25,000 nt of DNA, from NCBI GenBank assembly GCA_963575745.1, contig CAUYUJ010004298.1:1-25000 (forward strand), written 5' to 3'. The translations under genes were made by a program, and so were the position numbers. The stretch's first letter is position 1. Every line of letters starts with the position of its first letter. Shown in pieces: positions 9,238 through 17,604 of the stretch. This DNA is from Prorocentrum cordatum. Taxonomy: Eukaryota; Sar; Dinophyceae; Prorocentrales; Prorocentraceae. Below the pieces are notes generated by a model that ran no database searches, was not told the DNA's origin, and saw only the letters and a program-made list of their open reading frames with translations.

Positions 9238-9390
9238 GGAATGTTCTCAGAACCCCAAAATGTTCTGAGAACAAAAGCAATTTCTTAGAACATAAACCCG
9301 ATGCGTTAAAACAAAAAAGTGCCAGCCAGAAATGTTCTGAGAACATTTCGTGGTAACCACAAAAAGGTTGTTAGAACATTGCTTGGTAAG
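9238..9390. mobile_element. Palindrome-rich element built on ATGTTCTGAGAACAT
   Basis: Five copies of ATGTTCT[C/G]AGAAC or its half sites lie at about 9240, 9259, 9282, 9330 and 9368; the 9330 copy is the perfect palindrome AATGTTCTGAGAACATT. The outer copies face each other, giving imperfect terminal inverted repeats. It sits between two direct R1 copies. Confidence 0.6.
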
Positions 9391-9428
9391 AATATACGCG
9401 AGCCAGGACGCTTGGCCACTGCTTGAAA

Positions 9429-9550
9429 CAGGGGGAGCTTGGACGAAAAATAAAGATAGTCGAGAAATATGGGGGGGAGGGGGCAAAAACGCCCCCACAA
9501 TATTGTTTGACTATTGTTGAATACTCCTCCTGTGGAGGGACACGCCCAGC
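9429..9550 (+). repeat. Dispersed repeat family R1, copy 3 (long form)
   Basis: Repeats CAGGGGGAGCTTGGAC, the A-rich block, a G-run and GCCCCCACAATATTG. It continues through TTGACTATTGTTGAATACTC and CTCCTGTGGAGGGACACGCCC, which places it in the same family as 8715-8795 and 24165-24235. Confidence 0.8.
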
Positions 9551-9564
9551 GGAAACCTAAGATT

Positions 9565-9771
9565 GGCCCGAACGGAATGGGTACGGAAAGAACGGCTACA
9601 ACGCCCAACAACAATTACTGCTCACTTTGAACGGGGCTCGCTGTCCGCGCCTCTGCGGACGTTGTTCATTGAAGATACAAGGCCACCTGCCCAACAGCGG
9701 CCGCTGTTGGTTTGGGGCAGCATCCGTTGTTGGGCATTGTGCCCATTTTTTCCGCGTACCCATTTCGGGCA
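9565..9771. mobile_element. 207-bp TIR element with central 20-bp perfect palindrome
   Basis: The left arm (9565-9613) and right arm (9726-9771) align as reverse complements over about 46 bases, sharing GCCCGAA, ATGGGTACG and GCCCAACAAC. In the middle, 9691-9710 is a perfect 20-base palindrome around the NotI site GCGGCCGC. Non-coding; fits a MITE. Confidence 0.75.
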
Positions 9772-10304
9772 TCCAAATAAGAAGAAACTGGAAAGAGGAC
9801 AAAACTGGGTACGGACATATAGGGAATCTCCGAGATCCAGCGGATCTGTGGATGCATCGGGCGCCGCGGCCTTCTCAGAGCGTGCCAGAACGCTCTGAGA
9901 GCGTTCGGGAACGCTTCGGGGCGGATTCGTCCTCGTCCTAGCCTCACCCGGCCACCATTCTTGGCGGCACACTTTCCTCCAACAGCCGGACCTAAGGCAG
10001 ACCACGAAAACCTTTCAAGAACACGAAAACCCTCCGCCAGCCAAACGGAAGAGAACTCGAGGGCACCCTCCCCCAAGCACTGGAAATGGATGGCAAATTG
10101 AGGCCTTCGGGTTGGGTTGGGGTGATTTGGTGGGTGGTGAGGGATGCACGAAGCGCCCCCCACGACTCAACGAGCACGAAGAGCGTCCGGGCACCTTCCC
10201 CGAACCGACCTCCACCTTGCACCTCGGCCCGACCGTGCTCTTCGCGCTGGCGCCCGTGACCGGCCCCGCCCCGCCCCGCCCCCCTCTCTCGCTTCCCCTT
10301 CCTT
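9772..10304. other. Unassigned GC-rich spacer
   Basis: Contains a small repeat AGAGCGTNCCAGAACGCTCTGAGAGCG near 9876-9910 and a GGTTGGGTTGGGGTGATTTGG G-rich patch near 10108. No coding motif is recognised on either strand. Confidence 0.5.
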
Positions 10305-10625
10305 CCGGAGGATCCCAAAATGGATTTTTTGGGGAGGAGGTTTTTGAAGGGGCCCTGGGACACACAAATAAATACACACAAATAAAACAAATCTCCGTAT
10401 TTTCATATATTTTCTGGGTTTTTTGTCTTCCCCCCCACTTCCCATATTTTCCCATATTTTCTGGGAGATCGAAGATGAATTATGTCTGTGTGGTTTTTTT
10501 CCTCCTGAGTTTTCCAGAGAGCCCCCCAGGGGCGTCAGAACCTCGCCAAAACAGGGGGTGCGAAGCGCTTGGAGGGCCCGTCCTGGAAAACCCTCTCCCC
10601 GAAAACCCCCTTTGGGACCCTCCGG
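10305..10625. mobile_element. 321-bp element with imperfect 40-bp inverted ends
   Basis: The left end (10305-10345, starting CCGGAGGATCCCAAAATGG) and right end (10587-10625) are reverse complements with several mismatches, and the similarity continues inward through GGGGCCCTGGGAC. The interior carries TATTTTCTGGG twice and long T runs. Non-coding. Confidence 0.6.
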
Positions 10626-10639
10626 CCCCTGGCCACGTC

Positions 10640-11230
10640 ACGCTTCGCGCCGGCGCTTTGGCCGACCGCAGAGCCGCGGCCACCCGACGCGCGGGCCCGC
10701 GCGAAGGCCAGCTGCCGCGGGGCCGAGGGCGAGGCCAGCCGCGGAGCTCGCGGCGGGCGCGGCCGGAGAGGCGCGTGCCCAGCTGTTTCCGCCGGCGGCG
10801 CGCACAGTGGTGGAAAGGGGAGGGGGAATGGCCCCCCAGAAGGAGGCCGCTTCGTAGAAAGCGCGGGCCCGACATCTACACGTATAAGATCCGTCCTTCT
10901 AAGAAGCACGTGTACTTCGAAGAAGCCTCCCCGCCTGGCCCCCTTCTGCGCGCGGCCGATTATGGTCGACCGTGTTGCCAGCGAAGATGGCGGCCCAGCG
11001 GCGCTCGATGCCCCCTGGATGCCACGAGCTCCTGGCTGGCGCGCTTCTCGCGCCAAATATTTGGCCCGCGACGGCGGCTGCCTGGGCTGGGCGCGGCGCG
11101 CGGCCGCGATCTCCGAGGCGAAGAGTGCTTCCAGGACGAGAGGGACGGCGCAGATGGCGCAGACCTCGATACGTTGCGGCCCCAACTCGGCGCGCTTGAT
11201 GACAGCGGCAGCGAGAGAAGCGCCCTGGCG
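10640..11230. other. GC-rich flank of the retroelement-like remnant
   Basis: Very GC-rich, with open frames on both strands. On the minus strand it would follow the endonuclease-like remnant. A segment near 11150-10990 (EALFASEIAAARRAQPRQ) might continue it in another frame, but I cannot assign it. Confidence 0.35.
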
Positions 11231-12300
11231 TCATATCGCTCTGGAGATGCTGCGACGCGCGAGTAGTCGCGCTGAGGCGACAGACTGTCCGTGGGCACTG
11301 CCAGGCAGAGGCGCGAAGCGGCTCCTTTTAAGCCGCGCTGCGCTGGTCCTGTTGTCCTTGAGGGTATTCCAGCGCATGGCTGCCGCCGCAACATCGAGGC
11401 TGCACTGGTCGTCGACCTGGGCAACGAAGGCCCCGCGCATTCTGGAGCTAAAGATGAAGTCGGGGATGGCTCGGGGAGGTGGAAGTGAAGTCGAACCGAC
11501 ACGATGGCATAGTCGCTCATGCGGTTGCCGCCTGGATCGGCTGCTTGGCGGTTGACGTCCATGAGGAGCTCGAGGCTGGGGATGGGGCGCACTGAAAGCT
11601 ACCGAGCGCGCGGTCAATCCACGCCGCGCCGTCCGAGCGGCGGTCGCATCTGGCGGGGGCCCCGCCCTCGATCTCCAGCGCCCCTCGGAAGGGGCGCCGC
11701 CGGGCGAACCGCCAGCGCCGGTCGCGCGCCGGCAAGGGCGAGCCAGCGGGGCCAGCGAGGCGGGCGCGCACGAACACCACATCGCAGACGCCGCCACCGA
11801 AACTCTCGACCACCCGGACCCGACCAGGGATGATAGCGCGACGTCGCGCACCACATGCAAGCAGGCACAATTTCGCTCGCAGCAAAGCCGCGGGGGCGCC
11901 GCTGGCTGGCGCGGGGCATTCGTAGCCCAGGCCTCGCCGCCGCAGCCGCCACGCGGGCCCTGCGCCGCAGAGCGGGGGCCGCCGAAGGGGGCGGGGCGGT
12001 CGACCGGGAGGAAAACCGCGGAGGAGGAGAGGCCGCAGGCCGCGACGCCACCAGGCGCAATGGCGAATGCGCGCTCGACGGCGTTGATTCCGAAGAGGAC
12101 GCGGTCGCGCTTGAAGATGTCGAGCTTGAAGAAGGGCCCCAAAGCGAGGCCCAGGATGGGGGGGAAAGGGGGCCGAAACCGCAGACCCTGCGAGAGGCGC
12201 GCCCGGCAGGCCGCCCTCGTTCGCCAGGTCGACCTGCAGCGCCGCGCCGTCGGACGGCGGGAGAATCGCCGCCCCGCCCTTCGACGGAGAGGCGGAGCTA
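11231..12300 (-). pseudogene. Decayed endonuclease-like region of a non-LTR retrotransposon
   Basis: Minus-strand protein-like segments occur in alternating frames. Near 12260-12180 there is LQVDLANEGGLPG; near 12130-12030 FFKLDIFKRDRVLFGINAVE; near 11690-11600 DRRWRFARRRPFRGALEIEG followed by AWIDRALGSF. After a frame break at about 11595 comes IPSLELLMDVNRQAADPGG with NRMSDYAIVSVRL (about 11525-11480). Another frame, 11479-11231, gives PPRAIPDFIFSS and AMRWNTLKDN before a stop. The order ID-R, then SD[H]xxV, then a P-x-W/F-I linker and an RW-x-xLK helix matches the C-terminus of AP-type endonucleases in non-LTR elements and the linker before reverse transcriptase. The catalytic SDH is SDY here. 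At least three frame breaks imply decay. No reverse transcriptase motif was found. Confidence 0.45.
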
Positions 12301-12812
12301 CTGAAGGAGGTGCACTAGCCGCTGGGGCAGGAAGACATGAGACGAACAGGGCGACGCCGCGAGCCGTGGACCTGCCGGCCCAAGCCAATGCCCCCCTAGT
12401 GCGCGCGGCCGCGCGGCAACTCGGTCTCGCGCGGGGCGCCCGGCCGAAATCGCACAGACAGGCCCCGGAGCTTTCCGCGAGAAGTGCGGGGGCCTGGGCC
12501 TCCTATGGCTGCAGGCGGGGACTGCGAGGATCGCGCGCCGCGCCACTGCGCGCCGTCGTCCTCGGCGAGGAAGGACTGGGCCGCGCCGCGGCCCAGTCGT
12601 CGCGGACGCCGAGCTTCGCGGCCAACTCGCGGTTCCACTCGGGCTCGGCAGGGGGCCCCCATGGCGCGCACCATGGCCAGCCTGACCAACGGGCCCCCCC
12701 GCTGGAACTCCCGGCCTCTTGGCTGGGGCGCGAAGGAAAATAACTCGCATGCGTCGACGGGCTGCAAGTCTGGATCGCCCTTCCGGCCTGCTTGGATCCC
12801 CGATCGGGTTCG
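12301..12812. other. GC-rich, frame-ambiguous stretch
   Basis: All six frames are largely open because of base composition. No segment carries a motif I recognise. It joins two minus-strand coding remnants and may belong to one of them. Confidence 0.4.
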
Positions 12813-13366
12813 CTAGGAAATGCCCAGGGCCGCGGGCCGACTCCAGGCGCCGCCAACATGCCGAGAAGACGCTGAGCAAGCGCTGAGGAGCGCGGAGCCA
12901 CCAGCTCTGGAGACCCGCGAGAAAGCGCACCGCGAATCTGCACGAAGTGGGTCACCGACGAGCGAGAGCATCTCGTCGGCAAGGCCAGCCCTCGCGCCCC
13001 CATCCTGGAGGGCGCGAAAAACCGACTGCGGGGCAACAGGCTCCTCGGAGCCGCCCGAGAAGAAGGCGATGTCGGGCGGCCGATCCCATATGCTGCTTGC
13101 TCGATGAGGTCGAGAACAATGGCCTGCGCCTCCGCTGTCGCGACTGCTTATGAATGACAGCGGCGGCCTTGGCAGCAGCGCTCGGGGCTTGCTCTGAGCG
13201 CGAAAAACCGAGTGCTGGGCTCGACCAGCTCCTGAACGGTAGCGCCCAGGCGCTGGGAAATCGTTGCCTCCGCCATGCCGTCGCGGGCAGGGCCCGTGAC
13301 CGCGTCGACGGTGGAACTGAGCATCAGGAAGAGATCGTCAGCGATGCTCTGGTACGCTGCTGCGTT
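12813..13366 (-). pseudogene. Unidentified broken coding region
   Basis: On the minus strand a protein-like segment (NAAAYQSIADDLFLMLSS, then TVDAVTGPARDGMAEATISQ and LGATVQELVEPSTRFF) runs from about 13366 to a TAA at 13148. The same frame continues past the stop as AEAQAIVLDLIEQAAYG, then the sense moves to another frame with PPDIAFFSGGSEEPVAPQSV and GLADEMLSLVGDPLRADSR, ending at a TAG at 12813. The amino-acid mix is that of a soluble helical protein, unlike the Arg/Pro/Ala-only shadow frames nearby. I do not recognise the family. An internal stop plus a frame change suggest decay, although unrecognised introns are possible. Confidence 0.4.
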
Positions 13367-13571
13367 GCCACCAGGCGCACTGCTACAAGCTACAAGCGGC
13401 GCTAAGCTGGCTGGCCCCCCCCGCGATCTGGAACTGCAGCGCCTGCGCTGCTGCTGGCTGGTGGCGCCTCTGAGAGGGCACGGGGGGCGTGGCAGACATC
13501 CGCGCTGGGTCGAAACCCGCATTGATAAAGCTGACACCGCTGCGCTGGATGGCACGGGAGCTGCGGAACCT

Positions 13572-14338
13572 TCAGGGGCGCCCTCCTAGGGGGCAGCTCG
13601 GGCAGAATCGCCCGACGCTGCAGCGCCCGAGGGCCCATCGGCACGGGCTGGGCTCGCAGAGCAGCAGGTCGCCCAGGATCGGCAGTTTGAAGCGCATCTT
13701 CGGGATATTCACGACGGGGGCGACCTGCATCGTCTCGATGTTTGCGACGGGGGCGACCTGCAGGACCTGGGCGTTGGCGTCGGGCAGGCTGAGCACTGCG
13801 CGAATGATCGCGGCGCGCTTCACGTGCCGCTCCTTCAGATTACGGGGTGTCGCTGTCCATGGCTGCGCCCGCGTCGAATGGCTTTGATCGACCACGGCCC
13901 ACGGCCACCAGGAGCAACCCTCGGGAGAGCAGGCGGAGGCGCACCCCCGCGCGCTGCCTGGCGCGAGATGGGCCGCGGGAAACCCCACGGCAACTCCACC
14001 GACGCGCGGGGAGAAGTGGTGACGCGGATCGGCGGCGACGATAAAAAGGCGAACGGGCCATGGTCGGGCATTTCACGCATTCGCTGGAGAGCCTCGCCGA
14101 AGACACTGATCATCGGAACCCCTGGATACATGTGTTGCTCCCCCAGGGCTGGTCGCACCGATTTTGACCTCAACAAGTTCACCCGTACATCCTGGGACAC
14201 CTCCGCGGGCGCCACGAAGACGACCGCGATGAGCCAAAACACCGCCGCGAACGCCACAACGACCGCGAGGAGCCCGAGGAACATCGAGAACAGCACGGGG
14301 GGACGCCCTGCCACGGCTTTGATGTGCCCACGTGTGCC
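13572..14338 (-). CDS. Membrane-anchored protein of unknown function, partial, with one frame break
   Basis: Read on the minus strand, a possible splice acceptor (AG at 14340-14339) opens a frame with a strongly hydrophobic helix, FLGLLAVVVAFAAVFWLIAV, preceded by an ATG at 14284. It continues with VSQDVRVNLLRSK, EQHMYPGVPMISVFGEALQR and MREMPDHGPFAFLSS. Near 13842 the frame changes; NLKERHVKRAAIIRAVLSL follows, then two tandem 11-residue units, QVAPVANIETM and QVAPVVNIPKM (13760-13695), and FKLPILGDLLLCEPS. A GT-AG intron of 11 bases would be required to explain the change, so a frameshift (real or a sequence error) is likelier. The N-terminal helix predicts a signal-anchor or single-pass membrane protein. 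I cannot name the family or its true 3' end. Confidence 0.5.
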
Positions 14339-14442
14339 CTGCTAGGTGTCGGAGCCGGATTCGCCCCGACCGCCGCCTCTGACATGGAAGAGGCCCCCGA
14401 AGGCTCGGGCGAACCCGACGGGGCGAGCGCCGGCAAAACTGC

Positions 14443-14462
14443 TCGGGGGGGGGGGGGGGGGC
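14443..14462. repeat. G homopolymer-rich run
   Basis: An uninterrupted run of about 18 G residues, one of several in the window (others near 3638, 9136 and 16485-16530). Confidence 0.85.
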
Positions 14463-14543
14463 GCGCCACGGACCGGCGCTGCATATCCGCCCAGAAGGCA
14501 GGGCCGCGAGGCCAGTTCTCGAGCCACAAGGGCTGCGGAGGAG

Positions 14544-14544
<1 letters not shown>

Positions 14545-14592
<48 letters not shown>
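14545..14592. repeat. (CAG)n tract
   Basis: About 15 perfect AGC/CAG triplets. Minus-strand reading gives CTG. A second tract of the same kind lies at 17447-17489. Confidence 0.95.
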
Positions 14593-14594
<2 letters not shown>

Positions 14595-14639
14595 GGGATC
14601 GAACTTCGAGGATGTCTGGGAACGTCCTGCGGCCCCTCT

Positions 14640-14801
14640 GCGAGGCGGGGATTTATCCATATCCACCGCCTGGGAGCCGACGTCCTGGTGCCCCAGTGGG
14701 GCGGTAGATATGGACAAATGTTGGCCCCCAGGGGCCCGCCTGCCGCGGTCCCCGAAGATTGATCCTCCAGGCGGTGGCCATGTATAAATTCCCGCCTCGG
14801 A
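14640..14801. mobile_element. 162-bp TIR element
   Basis: The left end (14640-14673, GAGGCGGGGATTTATCCAT and CCACCGCCTGGGA) and right end (14764-14801) are reverse complements with a few mismatches. A second nested pair (ATATCCACCGCC / GGCGGTAGATAT) lies inside at about 14660-14711. Non-coding; fits a MITE. Confidence 0.75.
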
Positions 14802-14869
14802 CCCTCCGTGAGTGGGGGGCAACGTGGAGGGGAAGACCGGCCCAGGGGTCGGGGACGCGCGAACGTGGA

Positions 14870-14912
14870 TCAGCGATCCATGGATTCGGCGCGCGGTCGC
14901 CTGATCCATGGA
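14870..14912. repeat. Short inverted/direct GATCCATGGAT repeat
   Basis: The palindromic word GATCCATGGAT occurs at about 14876 and 14901, flanking CGGCGCGCGGTCGCCT. Confidence 0.6.
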
Positions 14913-15041
14913 TCGGGAGAGGGGCCCTCCCCAAAAAACGCGGCCGGCGCTGCCTCGCTCGGCGGCGGAGATGCGCGACTCCCCATGGAAACGGGACGCG
15001 CCAATCCACGCCCCCTTGCTCCACGTTTGCGACGGCCCGCA

Positions 15042-15173
15042 AGCCTCCTCCTCCTCCTCCTCCTCCTCCTCCTCCTCCTCCTCCTCCTCCTCCTCCTCCT
15101 CAACCTCCTCTCCTCCTCCTCCTCCTCCTCCTCCTCCTCCTCCTCCTCCTCCTCCTCCTCCTCCTCCGCCTCA
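15042..15173. repeat. (CTC)n tract
   Basis: About 130 bases of CTC/TCC triplets, broken by AAC at about 15100 and a two-base slip at about 15110. Confidence 0.95.
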
Positions 15174-15324
15174 GGGGGGGAAGCGTCGTGCTCGACTCGG
15201 CGATGCCTCGCCGCTGGACCGGCGGCGGGTTCCCGAGGACGAGTCCGCACGCTCCCCGGGCGGGGGGCGGTCTCTCGGGCGCCTGTCGGCGAGCAAGGGG
15301 CGGCGGGGGCTCGAGGCCCCCCCC

Positions 15325-15680
15325 CCCCGCTGCAGCAGGGGCCCTTCCACAAGAAACCTTCCACAAGGAACCCGACCTTGGTGGGCCCTGGAAACGACAA
15401 GGCCGGTTTTTTACCGGTTCCGTTATGCTGTTTTTGTTGCCGGTTCCGACGCCGCTTTTTTACTTGTTCCTTCGCCGTTCTTTTACGGGTTCCCGCTCCG
15501 GTTTCATTCCTGGAGCCGTTTTTGTTGCCGTTTTCGGTCGCCGTTTTTTTGCCGTTTCCATATTCAAGGGACACTTTTCGGAAACGGTGAAAAAAGCGGC
15601 CCTGCCGTTTCCGGGGCCCACTAAGCCCCCGCTACAGCAGGGGCCCTTCCACAAGAAAACCTTCCACATGGAACCCGACC
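15325..15680. mobile_element. TIR element flanked by about 54-bp direct repeats
   Basis: Direct repeats 15325-15377 and 15626-15680 (CCCCCGCTNCAGCAGGGG, CCCTTCCACAAGAAA and GGAACCCGACC) enclose inverted repeats 15381-15411 and 15591-15621 (GTGGGCCCTGGAAACG and reverse complement). The core between them is a T-rich field of CCGTTTTTGTTGCCG-like words. Spacing between direct and inverted repeats is only 3-4 bases on each side. Confidence 0.8.
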
Positions 15681-15847
15681 CTGAGACCCCAGGATGTCCA
15701 TGGATTTTTGGTGTGGGAGCGTCACGCTTTCCATCGCAGAGGCATCGCGAGACCCACGAAACCCAGGGCACCCCGGAGGCAAGCAGGGTGTCTCTTGGCA
15801 TGGACCTCCGCTGTAAGCCTGCCCCCCCCCTCGCATTGCATCTGATT

Positions 15848-15958
15848 CGGCGGCGAGCGATGGGGGGGGAGTGAAAACGAGAAGGCCTTCTCCGAAGGCG
15901 GTGGGGCCTCTCGCGAGGCCTCGGGCCTTCCGAGAGGTCCCCTGTGTCCCCGGGGAGG
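15848..15958. repeat. Dispersed GC-rich repeat family R2, copy 1
   Basis: The order of words is CGGCGGCGAGCGA, a G-run, GAAGGCCTTCTCCGAAGGC, GGTGGGGCCTCTCGCGAGGCC, GGCCTTCCGAGAGG and TGTGTCCCCGGGG. The same order recurs at 22628-22800 and 23215-23435. Confidence 0.65.
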
Positions 15959-15960
15959 GC

Positions 15961-16188
15961 TCAGCACACGTCTCTTAGACGGCAGGGGGGGGTCCGGGCC
16001 TTCTGGGAAGACCCACGCCGCTCCTCGCTTCCCCCCGAAGCTCGCCGCCGACGGCTTACGAGGGGCACCCCCGCCTCCTCGTCCTGCCGCACCGCGCCGT
16101 ACTGGACGAAGGGGTCCTCCTCCTCCAGGCCCGCGGGGGGCTCCAGCGGCCGGTCCCTGCGCGGGTCCCGGACCTCGGAGGAGGGCAC
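15961..16188 (-). other. Possible acidic protein-coding exon, weak
   Basis: The minus-strand frame gives VRDPRRDRPLEPPAGLEEED then PFVQYGAVRQDEEAGVPLV, a charged composition unlike the low-complexity shadows around it. No splice sites or family match could be defined, and its 3' part (SSQKARTPPC) runs into repeat. It is listed only as a candidate. Confidence 0.25.
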
Positions 16189-16274
16189 CGAGGCCGATCA
16201 CCCCTGGCTGTTGCCCCCGTGTCACCCCTCGCGGGATGGGGACGTGGAGGGCACGGGGGAGGATGTGGAAACGC

Positions 16275-16285
16275 AAGGCTTCCAA

Positions 16286-16321
<36 letters not shown>

Positions 16322-16445
16322 CCAAGCGCTCCCAGGTGCTCCCAAGCGCTAGCAAGCGCTCCCAGGCTTCCAGGCGCTCCGTCCCATGCGCTCCCAAGCG
16401 CTCCCATGCGCTCCTGGCGCTCCTAAGCGCTCGCAACGTCGTCCT
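16275..16445. repeat. 10-11 bp minisatellite (GCGCTCCCAG)
   Basis: About sixteen units of GCGCTCCCAG/GCGCTCCCAAG. Frames on both strands stay open because of the repeat and are not genes. Confidence 0.9.
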
Positions 16446-16484
16446 TCAGTAGAAGGAAAGCCCCTTCCCTTTGATACCTCCCCC

Positions 16485-16532
16485 GCCGAGGGGGGGGGAG
16501 GGGTCCGGGGGGGGGGTCCGGGGGGGGGGTCA
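16485..16532. repeat. Dense G-run cluster
   Basis: Four long G-runs separated by A or TCC within about 45 bases, a pattern that could form a G-quadruplex on the plus strand. Confidence 0.8.
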
Positions 16533-16554
16533 GATACGCATCCGTCCCTGGGCA

Positions 16555-17120
16555 TCCCGGAGCTCAAAAAAGCGCTAAGACGCGCCAAGAGTGCCCTAAG
16601 AGGCCCCCAAGAAGGTCCAAGAATGCCCCGAATCGCCGAACAATCCGTCCAAGACGCCTTTATGGTTTCCAGACGGGTCGAGAGGCGTGCAAGACGCCCC
16701 CAGAACCATCCAGGATCACTCCCAAGACGGCCCCATGTGGCAACATTCATCGATTGCCTATGCATTTTGGAACGATTTAGGCTTTCTGGCCTCTTTCGCT
16801 TCCCGACGATCCAACACAGGCCCAAGAGGCTTGCAAGAACACCTCGAGACGGCCCCTCGAGGTCTCTAAGAGAGTCCCACAAATTCCCATCCCTCGGCCC
16901 ACATGGGGAACATCTCCTTCGCCTTGACCTGCTCTCTTCCACCTTAATCCCCCTCCTCCTCCTCCTCGTCCTCGTCGTCGTCGTCTTCAGGGTCGGCGGC
17001 ACCGGCCGTAAGTCCATAGCAATCTACCTGGGCTCCCCGCGGCTTCCCGCATGAACTGCTCGGGCCCAAGAGTGCCCGACGACGGGCCCAGAGGGCCCCC
17101 AGAGGCCCCCAAGACGGTCC
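16555..17120. repeat. CCAAGANGGCC minisatellite, interrupted
   Basis: Degenerate units (CGCCAAGA, GGCCCCCAAGA, CCAAGACGGCCCC) occupy about 16565-16735, 16810-16880 and 17060-17120. Between them are unique patches and, at 16948-16992, a CTC/GTC triplet tract. Same family as 5590-6420 in opposite orientation. Confidence 0.75.
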
Positions 17121-17194
17121 GATGTGAGTGAATTTCGTGCCAAGAGTTGCCGAGATACACTGCTCCATGATAGCTTCTGGAGAAGGCCGTCACT

Positions 17195-17270
17195 GCTGCT
17201 ATGCATCGGCCTGCTGCTGTGGTTGTCGCGTTTACTGATGAGGCTGGGCTGCTGCTGCTGCTGCTGCGCC
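17195..17270. repeat. CTG-rich repeat
   Basis: CTGCTGCTATGC, CTGCTGCTGTGG and (CTG)6 near 17250-17268. Not in a supported reading frame. Confidence 0.7.
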
Positions 17271-17446
17271 CGAGCCTGACGAATGAACTGCGCCTCGCTG
17301 AGCTACCTCATATGAACGGATGGCTCTTGCCCTCCTAGAGTCCTCGAAGTGCCCTCTTCCTCTCCTCCTGGGACCACGGCCTTGAATTGGATCAGCGGAC
17401 CTCTATTGAGTAGGGACTGTGTATGGCGTCCATGCATCCCGGTGCT

Positions 17447-17489
<43 letters not shown>
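17447..17489. repeat. (CAG)n tract in the 3' flank of the membrane-protein gene
   Basis: About 14 CAG triplets on the plus strand (CTG in the gene's sense). It lies 115 bases past the stop codon and is probably in the 3' UTR or flank. Read in one minus frame it would encode a Leu run within a longer open frame, but that frame has no independent start or family support. Confidence 0.85.
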
Positions 17490-17490
<1 letters not shown>

Positions 17491-17604
17491 TGCCTACCAT
17501 GCCGATCATCACTACGACTGCGTTGAGGAATGTCCGAGATGGGAGACAGACCGTGATGCTAGCATTGCTTCGTTGTTTTGTAGCACAAGTGAGCTCCGAG
17601 ATTA

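Noticed and set aside
10112-11266. 384-residue plus-strand open frame
   Set aside because: It crosses a TIR element and GC-rich DNA, has Arg/Pro/Ala composition, and lies opposite better minus-strand segments; no domain visible.
12060-12743. 227-residue plus-strand open frame in GC-rich DNA
   Set aside because: Composition is dominated by Arg/Ala/Gly, as expected for an antisense shadow; the minus strand carries more protein-like peptides.
14808-15874. Long open frames across the 15.0-15.6 kb region
   Set aside because: They run through a TCC tract and then a TIR element with T-rich core; no conserved motif.
16349-17054. 222-residue open frames on both strands
   Set aside because: Produced by the GCGCTCCCAG and CCAAGANGGCC minisatellites.
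14545-17489. CAG tracts as possible polyglutamine coding
   Set aside because: Both supported genes are on the other strand, and no plus-strand gene context surrounds the tracts.
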